Source: Adiantum capillus-veneris (Eukaryota; Streptophyta; Polypodiopsida; Polypodiales; Pteridaceae). Taken from it: DNA of 64,000 nucleotides. Positions 9,561 through 21,100 of this stretch are shown here, in pieces; position 1 is the first letter of the stretch; each line of letters opens with the position of its first letter. The translations under genes were made by a program, and so were the position numbers. The stretch spans positions 145,927,741-145,991,740 of the forward strand of contig CM043945.1 in assembly GCA_014529385.2 (NCBI GenBank), given 5' to 3'. The notes below the pieces were generated by a model. The model searched no databases. It was not told where the DNA came from and saw only the letters and a program-made list of their open reading frames with translations.

Positions 9561-10107
9561 GAATTGTAATCGTCCTCGATTATGCTTGCAAAATTAGATA
9601 TAATCCATAAATCAGTTCAGTAGACATTGACTCTAAGTACCGACACACTAGACGATACAAATCCAGTACTTGCACAAAGACGATAGTCTTTGAACATTCA
9701 TATCACATTCAAATCATATCAGATAAAATTCATCGATCTAAGACCATGATCTCTCGGCAACGTGTTTAGCAATCGCATCTAGATTCACACCGGACCTCAT
9801 TGATGTCGGATTGACTAATTCTTATTGCTATCATGTCCATAGAATCTCAAGACCGAAATGCTGTAGTCATTTCGTCTTTCAAACCGGTACTCAAACACAA
9901 TCTTATGAGAGAGCACACATAAATCAATTTCATTTTTAGGAATTCCCATTTCAAAGTACTTCATTCATAAAGTCATAAAGCAGAATACTGTCAGCACATC
10001 AATATCCTTGAAATCCAAAGGGAAATCAATGACTTTATTCCATCTGTGTAATTTGTGACAAAGGAGCAGAGTGACTCCCCTCTTGTGAAGTCCTGTCTGC
10101 ATTTGAT
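9561..10107 (-). other. 3' spacer of chromovirus CH-B
   Basis: No gene is present. On the minus strand this matches the long chromodomain-to-LTR spacer of CH-A, including the ATTGCTAAACACGTTGCC-like and AAATGACTACAGCATTTCGG-like blocks. It links the chromodomain at 10108-10638 to the LTR start at 9544. Confidence 0.7.
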
Positions 10108-10638
10108 TCAACCCTGTTGATTTGCGGGATCGCTCGCAATAGACGCAGCTAGACTGAAAGCCTCAAGGTAAAATTCCAATATCTGAGGAGTATCTGCTAG
10201 GTCCTCCTCCATCCACTTCGCATCCAATGTGGGATAGTTCTTGAATTTCACTAAGAACCGCCGTATCACTTTATCTTTCACTTTTCTTTCCTTGTGAGCC
10301 TGTATCCGTTCAAGAAGGAGTATCTCCTTGCTCTCTTCTACTTTAGGTTGCTCCTTAGGCTCCTTGTCGATTGGCTCCTCACCCTTGAAAGGTTTCAAGA
10401 GACTCACATGAAAAGCATTGTGAATCTTCGAAGGACACTGGTTGTGCTCATGTGCAATCAGAGGGTATGCAACTACTCTAGAGTACGTAGACATGCACGT
10501 TGTTGGGCGCATTTTCAACACCCCGTTTTTTGTAAATTTGTATATATGGACATGATGCCCGATGTCAAAAGCGTGTGTGGCTTTCTTATTGTGGCTTTTA
10601 AAGCAAGCACATGTACATGTAGGGCAAGTCGCTAGCAT
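10108..10638 (-). pseudogene. Chromovirus integrase C-terminus and chromodomain (CH-B)
   Basis: An open frame of 176 codons. The first part matches the end of integrase (GHHVHIYKFTKNGVL, then KIHNAFHVSLLKPFKG, the classic FHVSLLK linker). A Glu/Lys-rich hinge follows (EEPIDKEPKEQPKVEE), then the chromodomain ([20 protein letters not shown], helix QILEFYLEAF). This is the best preserved of the three chromodomains. The rest of integrase is absent upstream (at higher coordinates), so it is a 5'-truncated relic. NA-like bases (about 10470-10500, ACATGCACG) interrupt the linker, so small rearrangements are likely. Confidence 0.8.
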
Positions 10639-11164
10639 AGCGCCAAGTGTCGGGTTACTGTATGTGCCCGTTAGTGAGTTTTTTGAAGTGAGACTTGTAT
10701 ATAACTAAAACTCATGTAAAAACTTAAAAAAGTTCAATCAAAGTCCAAAAACTAGCAGGTTTTGGGTTGTTGTGTCTCCTTGATGCCTTTGGATGTAGTT
10801 TTTGCCCTCGTCTTGCCTTCTCTGTGTAGTCGTACCAGGACAGCTCTTTGTTCGCGTCAATTTTGCATGTAGCGGTGTGTAGAATCAATTCTGATTATCT
10901 TCAACGTTCTCGCCAGTCATTTTTCAAGCTTTCTTTCAAGCTCTAAAGTGCCCCCAATTGGAGTTGTGCTCTTCAAGTTACGACTAGTTCTCTACAGGGT
11001 TATTGCTATGGCAACCTAGTGGCAAATTGTGTGCTGACAGATTGGGAGGGCTTGTATCTATGAATTGTGGAATTGATGTTGAAGTTGTGGGTTTGTGATG
11101 TTCAATTGTGAAAGGGAAGACCCTTGTCTTCATATGCATTGGTCAGCGTGTACTGTAAATCCAT
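10639..11164. other. No feature recognised
   Basis: About 525 bases of moderately AT-rich sequence with no long open frame, no LTR ends and no match to the repeat families seen elsewhere in the window. It separates the CH-B relic from the NA LTR starting at 11165. Confidence 0.5.
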
Positions 11165-11784
11165 TGTCACGGGACACATCCAACCCTATGTGTTCGTGGA
11201 CAAGCTACAGCATGATCAGGGTTCAGTCAGTCCAGTCAGTCTAGATTTAGCAGTGATCTGGCACTTTTGTGAGTCTATTCGTAGACCGTGCAAGCCCAGT
11301 CACTTAGCATAGATGCATATCCCCTGGTTGCACACAACATGATCATCAGTATTCCCTTCAGAATCCATCAGATTTAGTTAGGGGAATTTTCCAGTGCATT
11401 TAGCCTATTTTTGGTATTTTTCACTTATTATTTTTAAGTGACTTTCCAACAAAAGTAGGTAGGGCAATTTTGCTAAGTTAATATATAAGCAAACCCAAGT
11501 TAGCACTTTCTGGCAGAAGAGGCAGCAAGAGCACATGCTCAACAGGCACCTTCTTAGCAGAACCCCGCAAGAACCCCTTGGCGTTTTGATCTCCCCATCC
11601 TCGCCACCCCCCATCAGTCCCTAGCGTTTTCTAGCGCCAGGCCATCTCCCCTCTCGGCGTTTCCTCCCTCAGCAGCCATCGCCAGAAAGGCCTACCTCTT
11701 GGCGTTTTTCCCCATGACTGGCAGCTCGACACCGGCAACAAGTCCTAGCGTTTTTCAGCCAAAACGCTGCAGTTTATTGGCGTT
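11165..11784 (+). repeat. NA-family LTR, 3'-truncated, joined to LINE1
   Basis: It starts TGTCACGGGACACATCC and carries the NA blocks in order: GATCTGGCACTTTTGTGAG, GTAGACCGTGCA, GCATGATCAT, a TATATAAGCAAACCC TATA region, GGCAGAAGAGGCAGCA, then several TAGCGTTTT units. It stops inside the unit region, where the next bases (TTCTTCTTCTCGATTTTGAG) are LINE1 coding sequence. The distal half of the LTR is missing. Confidence 0.8.
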
Positions 11785-14430
11785 TCTTCTTCTCGATTTT
11801 GAGAAGGCCTACGACAGAGTTGATTGGGACTTTTTGGAGGGCACTCTACGCAGGATGGGCTTCTTAGATGCTTGGATCAAAGGGGTGTCAGCTTTGTACA
11901 GACGGACACACAGTCGGGTACTTTTGTTAGGAGGTAGAGGTGATCGTTTCATGCTCACACGTTCGGTCAGACCTTCCTCTTGCTGTTCTATGCTGAGGCG
12001 ATGAGCAGGTTTTTGGTGTTGCAGCAGGTTGGTTTGCGGGGCTTAGCACTTCCTATTCGGGGAGATGAGCTACTGGACGCTGAGTTTGCTGACGACTCAG
12101 CCTTGTTCTTGGATGGCCAGGAAGCCAACCTTCACAGGTGTGAGCAGGCTCTTGAGACCTTTTGTTGTGCTTTCTCGGTTGGTAGTGCTTCTGTGTCCGA
12201 TTGGATGCCAGGTGAGGGTTTCAGGTGGATTCCCCCAGGGATTGCAGTTCGGTACTTGGGCTGTCAGGTTGGTTTGGACTTGTCTCCTGAGCAGTAGATT
12301 GCTCCCCTTCTCCTGTCTATCAAGAGGAAGTTGTTACATTGGAGCTCCGCACGACTTTCTTTGGCTGGCAGAGTTGTAGTGGCCAACTAGGTGTTGTTGG
12401 CGACTATGTGGTACATCACTTCTTGCTAGATCTTCTCGAGTTCTTGTATCAGCCAGGTAGAGAGGCTGATCAGGAACTTCCTTTGGTTAGGACGTGACAC
12501 TCAGATAGCCCGGGCCAAAGTGGCCTTGCAGGTCATCACTTTTCCTTGTTTACAGGGAGGGCTTGGGATCATAGACCCAGCACAGCAGAGCAGAGCCCTT
12601 CTTGGGACATTCATAGTCAGAGGACTTCTTCCAGGTGAGGAGCCCTGGAAGGAGTTCTTGCTACAGCGGCTTCGTGCTAGGGTGCCTCAGGCAGGAGGTC
12701 CCTGGTGACCTTTGACTAAATGGATCTTCACAGAGATGCGCAGAGTTGGTTTGAGCAGGAGACTGGAGGACCGCTTCGCCGTGAGTTTACTTTGATCTTG
12801 GGAGCATTTGCGGCGAGGCCTGGAGCAGTGACAGCCTACTTGCACGGAGGAGCGCCTATGACAGCCTCTTGTTTGGAACCCCATGGTTAGCACTCAGAGA
12901 GGCCACTTGATTGGTAGTCAGCCTCATGTTTCCTGGGGTCCCATGGCAGCGGGTTCAGCACGCTCTTTAGGTGACTGGTCAGAGTTTTCAGGCTTGTCAG
13001 AGGAGCTGCAGGGTTTCCAGCTATAGGGCATGAGAGTGAGAGGGGTGCAGAGCATGTGCCAGGACATCTCAGAGGCAGTTCAGCTGAGTGGCTCACACCT
13101 CTCGAGCTCGTAGCGCTCAGATGGATGGGAGTCTTCACGCAACTGGAGGTTCTCATCTCAGTTCGGGCCTGCTCAGAGACTGTTCCCTCCCTGTTTTTCA
13201 AGTTACAAGGTGAGGGACGCTTACAGCGAGCTGTAGTAGAGGCCGCGCAGGTGGCAGAGTGCTTTTTTGAGAGGATCCGAGTGGTGGGCATCTGTGGGAG
13301 GACTTGTGTCATCGATCTTGACCCAGCACCTTTTGAGACTGGACATTGGAGACTGTGGGCTTGGGAGTGCTGCCCACTGGCACGAGTACAGTGAGATCCT
13401 GGAGAGTGGCTTTGCAGGGACCCTTTCTCTTCTGCAGACCACACAGGTGTCCCGTTCTTCCAGTACACTGTTCGACTGGGACGTCACATACTAGCAGCAC
13501 AGAGAGAGGCCGGCCCCGCTGCAGCACCTCATTGGCAGGAGGAGGGTCTCACAGCTGAGTTCTTGGCAGCTTTTTGGGAGAGGTTGTGGGACTCCAGACA
13601 GCCGAGACGAGTCACCTTGTTTCAGTGGCTGGTCGCACATAGAGCTACAGCACTTGGGATCTTGGGATCTGGCTTGTGCATAGTGGTCTCTCGGCCGCAT
13701 GTGTAGCTTGTGACAATCTTGTGGAGAGTCAGCGTCACTGTCATTGGGACTGTCCTTTGGCACAGCAGGTGCGGCTTCGTGTTCTTCGGTTGATGCCTAC
13801 TCTTTCCATGGCTCGGCAGTACACTTGGGGAGCAGCTGCTTGGTCCACCCTCACGGGCCCGACACTTCAGTTTGAGCTATCCTTCACCAACAGGATGATA
13901 GTGATGCAGGGGGGGTGACCTACACTCCAGCCTGCTACAGAGTTTACTCCACAGGAGTGGTGCAGTGAGAGAGAGGAGTGGTGGGAGCTCCTCTGTGGCC
14001 GGACACTCTGGTTCATCTCGCGGGCCCGTTGCTTCCGCATCTTTGAGGCTCACCCTGTACCACCAGCAGAGACTGTTCGTGATCTTTGGCTAGAGTTGAT
14101 TCACACTCTCAGAGGAGAGCTCGAGAGACTCCAGGGCAGCTCCGACCGCATGCGGGAGCGCAGAGAGGCTTTCCTTCGACTCTGGCGTCCTGGGCCTTTT
14201 TACACCATGGTCCAGGGTGTACTCAGATGGCACTACCGTCCACCCGTGTGGCTTTTCCCTCCTCCTATCTCTTGATTTAGCCTCTTTGTACAATTGGTGT
14301 TTTTTCATTGGGAGAGTCTCCCCATCATGGTTGTTTTAGCCCTCTCTCGCAGAGGTGGTGGTAGCCCTATGGGCAGTTTCATTAACTAATAGAAGGATCT
14401 TTTTCTCGGGAAAAAAAAGAGTGGTTTTGG
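11785..14430 (+). pseudogene. LINE1-family non-LTR retrotransposon, 5'-truncated (RT to 3' end)
   Basis: The plus-strand sequence begins inside reverse transcriptase at motif A ([19 protein letters not shown]). It continues through a degraded GCPL region and the catalytic FADDSALFLDG motif, a thumb region ([11 protein letters not shown]), then a Trp/Cys/His-rich C-terminus resembling the RT-associated zinc-binding domain ([22 protein letters not shown], spacing C-H-C-C/H). Stops and frameshifts occur every few hundred bases. The minus-strand copy at 40497-45890 is the same family and supplies the missing 5' part. The end at about 14400-14420 has a run of A. The beginning is joined abruptly to an NA LTR. 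Confidence 0.85.
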
Positions 14431-14532
14431 TATAGTTTTTGGTGCTAAGGTTGAAGTTTGAACGCTCTTGGGCTACAAAGCTATAGAGGTGTCTCACTTT
14501 TTCTTTTGCCCAACAACGTCCTGCGTACATGC

Positions 14533-14622
14533 TGACAAAGGTGCCATAATACTTCCTACGTTGTTCTAAACTCTAGAGCTAGGAGTTAGCTTGTCCACAT
14601 GCACATAGATGTGCACGTGACA
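14533..14622 (-). repeat. Short NA LTR start fragment
   Basis: On the minus strand it begins TGTCACGTGCACATC at 14622 and runs to a GGAAGTATTATGGCACC block at about 14540. These are the first 90 bases or so of the NA LTR, as at the start of the NA2 3' LTR. Confidence 0.65.
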
Positions 14623-14717
14623 CATGGTGAGTTCTTGCTTTATAAGTCATTGTGTAGATTTAATTTTAACAGAGGGTGTTTTTCTTTGTACGTTCATTGT
14701 GTCAACTCTCTCTCTCT

Positions 14718-15660
14718 CTCACACCTTCACACCAGCTTCGGATTGAGACTAGTAGAGACAACAGAGTACCAACAGAGGCCAGAACGTGTCCCCTATGTCA
14801 CATGGAGCCCGGAACATGTTCCCTATGTCACATGGAGCTGAGAAAGAGTTGTACTGTACATGCCACTGCCCACTTTACTATAAGATACGAGGTTGCTTTC
14901 ACTGCCCAGTTTACTATGAGATACGAGGTTGCTTTCACTGCCTGTTCAGAGAGGGCTTTGGACCACTATCTAGAGTCATGGGGTATGAGGACCAGAGATG
15001 TCTGGGTCTGTTTTTGCTCGAGCTACGCAGACACAGAGAGAGCCTGATGAGAGGAGAGGCTAGCCAGTCTCAAAGGCGGATCACAGACTTCTTTAGAGAG
15101 GACACTCGGCAGTCGGAGGAGCAACCACCACAACAGAGCTCACATTCTCCTCATACCAGAGGCACGTTGATCGATCGAGCGACCGTGATAGGGAGATCCA
15201 GACGCCCACGACTGCGGAGGACTACATAGCATCGATGGAGGTTGCATCAGAGGATTCGGATCGCGTTGGCCCAACATGCACAACGCCTGGTCAAAGTACT
15301 GACCATGGAGGAGATTGATGAGATCCTCCAGCGACCGATGATGGTTCTCCTGTGATTTAGCTCTTTTGAGGATTGTACACCCTGCTCATCTTGTATCAAC
15401 TCTCACCCATTATATTCCCACACGCACACCAACATTGTGTTGCATTAACCCCTAGTCACTTCTTTCACCCCCTTACTCATATCCTACACAGTTCTAGCTA
15501 GTTGCTTAGTTCACATCTAGCAATTAAGATTTTAGTTTTTCACTCTACTTCATTTTATTTTTGTACCCAGACAATGTATTAGATCCACCAAGATTGTATT
15601 AGTTTGGTCTCATAGGTCATTTTGGCCTCTTGAAGATGTTTAATATAACATTTTATTTCA
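14718..15660 (+). pseudogene. LINE2-family 3' end, strongly 5'-truncated (copy a)
   Basis: It encodes the C-terminal tail of a second LINE family: a CPLCHMEP zinc-finger-like start, then [51 protein letters not shown] and a basic end (RGTLIDRA, then RSRRPRLRRTT). The 3' untranslated part contains the block LINE2 copies share (TTAGATCCACCA ... GGTCTCATAGGTCATTTTGGCC ... TTAATATAACATTT). The zinc-finger segment has been duplicated (CPLCHMEP and TCSLCHMEL; two YY(K/E)IRGCFHC repeats). It starts directly after a short (CT)n tract. Confidence 0.8.
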
Positions 15661-15707
15661 TTTCTCTCTCTCTCTCTCTCTACCCCCCCCCCCCCCCCCC
15701 CCCCCCC
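15661..15707 (+). repeat. (TC)n tract and 25-base C homopolymer
   Basis: A run of TC is followed by about 25 consecutive C (15683-15707), directly after the TTTCATTTC tail of LINE2 copy a. Confidence 0.95.
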
Positions 15708-16491
15708 TCGTGGGTCATCTCTATCTTTCCCATCTTTTGTAACCCCAACATAGAATGCCAAATTGTTTGATGTATTTGGTACTTATTGCTGTTACTTGTA
15801 GCCTGTACATCAAAATGTACCAATATTAAGAGGTCGTCAGCAGGAAGGTTTTTATATGATTGTCAAAGATAACATGAAATGACAATCAACTACGGCACAT
15901 TTAGGCCTCAAGGAGCTTTTATGTGGTTACGAGGAACAACTACTGCTGTTAAGAAATGTTGATGAGTTTACAACTTCAGGAAAAGAGAGATTGTGTGTTT
16001 TGCTTTGGTGGTATAGTTTAAAGCAATTGAGAAAAAACACTTTTTGGGTATAAACTATTGCTCAAGGTTTTGCATAGCAGATTTTACTTTTCTTTCCACC
16101 ATGGGACTCGCAAAAAGCAATGTTTGACTGGGCATTTACTTTTCTAGTCCTTACTGTGAACTCGTCCTTACTGTGAATCATAGATTGGAACATACTTGTA
16201 TGTTTCATTGTCCAGACGTATGCAAACGTTTACTATTTTTCATGTATGTTTGGGGCAAACATACTTGACTTTTTTAAAAGGTCAAGAAACATAATGACAA
16301 GGGTATAGTCTAAAATATTGTTGTGCGTTGGTATTGCCTGTATAGGTTCTGTTGATAAATATGCATCAATTTATGTACATACTGTTCTCTTGGAACTGCT
16401 GAATTGTATTAATTATTTCCTTTGTAGGGTTCGTTTCTCTTGACATAGTGGCTGTTTTGACCCTTTCCTGTTTACTGCTTATATTAAATAG
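15708..16491. other. AT-rich sequence upstream of phosphorylase exon A
   Basis: No open frame resembling an upstream phosphorylase exon was found, and no repeat family was recognised. It ends in a plausible acceptor (TTAAATAG before 16492), preceded by TTTCCTTTG, CCTTTCCTG and TTTACTGC pyrimidine stretches. It is most simply read as intron. Confidence 0.5.
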
Positions 16492-16606
16492 GCCACTGCT
16501 CATAGTGCACGTGACCGTCTTCTCGAAAGCTGGAATGATACACAACAATTTTTCAAGGACAGAAATCCAAAGCGAGTGTATTACTTCTCCATGGAGTTTC
16601 TTATGG
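16492..16606 (+). CDS. PHS: Phosphorylase exon A
   Basis: Codes for 38 residues plus one base, from [10 protein letters not shown] to [10 protein letters not shown], matching the family segment just before GRSL. Acceptor ATAG before 16492; donor GTAAGG at 16607. The split Gly codon is completed by exon B. Confidence 0.9.
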
Positions 16607-17895
16607 GTAAGGAATTTGTTTATTTGAGAAATTAACTGGTATAGAACTTTTAAAGCTTGAGAGCTTGCTGTCAGTCAAACAAACATGCAAAGGTTATTCT
16701 ACATGATAGCTAACGGCAGAGAGAGTGAATCAATAGAAATCTGTCTGTGCGTCAAAGATTTGAGTTACCTTTGTTTAAGTAGACACATGTTATTGTGCCA
16801 TCGACTTCAGGTAGATCAATTTATATAGGTAGATTGCATCACATTGTTACTGAGGAAAAAGTTTTGCTGAAGAAGGTGTTGCCAAGGGGGACAGGACAAA
16901 CGTGGGAATCTCTACAGAGCAGGGTGCTGAGGAGTCAAATGATGGAGAGGGCGGCCATCATTTGAGACAGAAGTTGGCAAGAACATCAATGTCAGAATAA
17001 GGAGTGCGTAACCTCACATAACTGCAGGTTCTAAGCATGAGGATGGTATATACAACAGTATACTTTTTTCGTTTAGTGGGCTACCTTGCACAAGCAATGC
17101 AGAGCCCAAATAGTGTAGAGGTGACAATGATACATGAAATTACCTTGCATTCTTAATCACTGAGCCTTTTTGTTTTTCATCCCCTCTAGGGTTTCAAATT
17201 CTATATATTCATGTCACCAACTTTTGACATAGTGCCACGTCAACAGTTAGCACAAAATGTGGGGGCTACTGTATAGTCTGCACTTGTCATGCTCCACGCA
17301 ATTTGTGGGTCTCGCTTTATAATTAAAGGGTGTAGGCTCCTCGGCTGGGTTTTATAAGTTAGTAGGGGTAGGTTTTGAACCCTAACCCCGTTTGGGCCTC
17401 TCGGCCAAAATCTCTAAGTTTGTGGGGGGTCAGGTTTTTAACTCTAATCCCCAAATGTCCTCTCAGCCAAACATTTCAAGTTTAGGCATGCCACATCATC
17501 GGCTCGTGCCCCCCCCCCCCTCTTCTCCCCCACACACACTTTCTTTTTTGTAAATCTGCTTTGATTACTTTACAAGTGGGAAACCTCAAAGCGAGGAAAA
17601 CCCACGAAAAGAAAGGGATACAAAAAGCTGAGCACTATAAGGCTCCGAAAGCTAGAGACAGTCAAAGTAAATCCTGTAGGCATCAAGAGTGATGTCTCCA
17701 ACATCATGAGCAAAATGTAGTGCTTCGCCAAGAGATGATTTGAAATAGGGGAAGGGGTCAACTTAGGTGCCTTCTAACATTAAGGAGTTCCTATGGTGCC
17801 AGATGGTCCATAGAGTCCAAAATTTGACCCAGGTGAAGAACACCGCAAAGTGAGAATGCGATGACCGAAGCACTCCAAAGAGCCAAAAGCGTCTA

Positions 17896-17936
<41 letters not shown>

Positions 17937-18061
17937 GCTCACGCTCACGCTCACGCTCACGCTCACGCTCACGCTCACGCTCACGCTCACGCTCACGCTC
18001 ACGCTCACGCTCACGCTCACGCTCACGCTCACGCTCACGCTCACGCTCACGCTCACGCTCA

Positions 18062-18102
<41 letters not shown>

Positions 18103-21100
18103 AAGAGCAGCAGAGACGAGACTTACTAGAGCCCACGCAGCATTGGGTAGATTGGAGAGGATGTGTTCGCAGGTCCAGTTTCAGGAGCCCCGGACGAAGC
18201 TCTAGCTCTTTGACACCTTGGTGGCTTCAGCATTGCTCTATGGAACCGAGATATGGGGACCTTCACTGGATCACCACGGGAGGCCGGGTCGCTCAGACGG
18301 ATGGGGGAACATGGAGAAACCTCTCGTCTCTATGATCTCGCGGCTCATTAGAGCCAAGGCATCAATACCACGGGCCATTATCTGAGCAGAGCTAGCGGCC
18401 CCCCCACTTGTGGTGGAGGCGCTCAACAGATCAGTCTCCTTCCTAAACCGCACATGGGCACTTCCTAGTGATAGATATGCTCGCATAGCACTGGAATCCT
18501 CTCGACAGCTAGCCATACAAGGAGATACAACATGCTGGTATGGGGAGATGACATCATGGTTTCAGGCACATGTGTTCAGCATAGACAGTCTGCCACCATT
18601 CCAGTACTCATTGGATGCACCATCTCTCACTCTTACACAGTCAGAGATCACCAAGCTCTTCCGCCAAGACCTGACCCAGCTAGACACCAGGAGGACATGG
18701 ATACAACCAGCACAGGAATTGGGCACGAAGATGGCTTTCTACTGAGACCACCTTCTCCAGCTTACGGAGGATGGTTTTGTGGCGAGACCTAGATACATGG
18801 ATACCCACTTGTCTCATGGGATACGATGTGCTATCGGCCAGTTACGCACATCTTCTCACCAGTTGCGGATTGAGACTGGGAGATACAGCGGGGTACCAGC
18901 AGAGGACAGGACATGCCCCTTATGTAACATGGAACTTGAGACAGAGCTACACTATACACGCCGGTGCCCCGTCTACTACGAGATACGAGGCCGCTTCCAT
19001 TGCTTGTTCAGAGAGGGTTTTGGACCGCTCTCAAGAGTCAGGGGATACGAAGATCATAGATGCCTGGGTTTGTTCTTGCTCGAGCTGCGTAGACACAGAG
19101 ATAGCCTGATGAATGGCGAGGTTAGCCAGTCTCAAAGACGGATCACAGACTTCTTTAGAGCAGACACGGGACAACCGCAAGAGCCACTGCCACAGCAGAG
19201 CTCCCCCCCCGTCTCACACTAGAGGCACACTGATTGACCGAGCGATTGAACTGGGGAAATCCAGGCGCCCGCGACGACTGCGAAGAACTACACAGCATCA
19301 ACGAAGGCTACGACAGAAAATTCGGAGCACGCTGGCAGGCATACACGACGCCCGGTCAGACTACATACCATGGAGAAAATTGATGAGATTTGCCAACGAC
19401 CGATGCTAGATCTCTTGTGATTCAGCTATCCCAACAAGCCGCCCATTATTCTGCTTAGTTTTTTGCTTGACTCACATAGACCAACTTAGGACCCCATAGT
19501 ATATATCTTTGTTTTGTACTGTTGTTAGGTTATTTTGTTACTCTGACTTTGTATCAGATCCACCACTTTGTAACTTTCGGGTCTCATAGGTCATTGTGGC
19601 CTTTTGAAGACGTTAATATAACATTTCATTTCATTTCATTTCATTTCTCTCTTGTGATTCAGCTATCCCAACTAGCCGCCCATTTTTTGCTTAGTTTGTT
19701 GCTTGGCTCACATCGACCAACTTAGGACCCCATAGTATATATCTTTGTTTTGTATTGTTGGTAGGTTATTTTGTTACTCTGACTTTGTATTAGATCCACC
19801 ACTTTGTAACTTTCGGGTCTCATAGGTCATTATGGCCTTTTGAAGACGTTAATATAACATTTCATTTCTCTCTTTGTAAATCAATTTGATTTATCTATCT
19901 AGGGGAAACCTCAAAGAGAGGAAAACCCACCAAAAAGTTGAAGCACAAGCGAAGGAACACAAAAAGTGTTCGACTGTACAAAACAGCTAAAAGCATTCAT
20001 AGGATAGATGATGTATCTCTGCAGTGATATCACCAACTTCCAAGGCGAACCGTAAAGACTGCCTAAGGGAAAGTTTGAAGAAAGGCAGGGGATCTGCATG
20101 AATTCGATGAAACATATGGCCATTACGCTGTCGCCACAGGCTTTAGTAAGCCCAAAACCTGACCCACATGAAGAAGACTGCAAAGTGCTGCAACGCCGGT
20201 GAGAAGATACCGAAAGCCCAAAACCGTTTATGGAAGACCGTCAAGGGAAAACGGAGCTGCATACACGCAGATACCCGACGAAGAAAGTCTCGAGTAATAC
20301 AACAATCCCACAAGAGGTGACAAACATCCTCTTCGGCAGATGAGCAACGGACACAGGATGAAGGGCAGATATGGCGCATCCTAAGAAAGGTACCCACAGG
20401 GAGCACACCAAGTAAACAACGCCAAAGAAACAAACGCTCCTTCAGTGGCAAACGGCTTTCCCATAATGCAGATAGAAGCCTTCTCCCCCAAATATCTGGT
20501 TTATGCATGTGCCAAAGAGCGTTGCAATGATCAGCAAGCCATGGTTGAGGCAAAAGAAGAGCATATGCCCGACCAACAGAAATATCTTGAAATGGCATTT
20601 CCCGAAGATTCCAGTCAGGCATGTGATCACCATCAGCCAAGGGTGAAACGGGCAAAAAACCAACCAACATTCGCTGCAATTCTCTCTAGAACTGGCGATA
20701 ATGCATGTCCAATCCAAAACGGCGAGCGGCAAATGGAAACTCCAAAGTGAAACCAGCTGCATCCACCACATCCGCAACCACCCGAATGCCACGGCAGGAG
20801 AGGAAATACGCTTGGCGAGGCGAGCGGTCAACCAAGGTAAGAGAAAAGGCCCAGCTCTAATGAAGACTCTCCAAGGGAAGGGAGTTTCCTTGCGTTTGAG
20901 CATTCCACGATAAATGATTCGTAACCTGTTTCTAGGCAGAGAGCAAGGTGGAAGCAAGCGGGCATCGAGGAATATGGCCATCCATCTTACCAAATACCAC
21001 CTCCCAAATAGATGGTTGCCAATGACCAAATGAGGACGTAACCACATGTTGGCTCAAGTGTGCAAACATAAGAGTCCAAGGCTGAGATTGTTGCGTAAGT

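Noticed and set aside
12887-13468. 193-codon minus-strand frame
   Set aside because: Antisense shadow of the plus-strand LINE1 C-terminal region; no motif of its own.
17936-18064. CRISPR-like array of short repeats
   Set aside because: The hexamers are contiguous with no spacers, and the genome is eukaryotic.
17861-18335. Open frames coding for long Arg-Ser or Ala-His/Thr-His repeats
   Set aside because: They are translations of the AC/GCTCAC/CT microsatellite; no start context or conserved flank.
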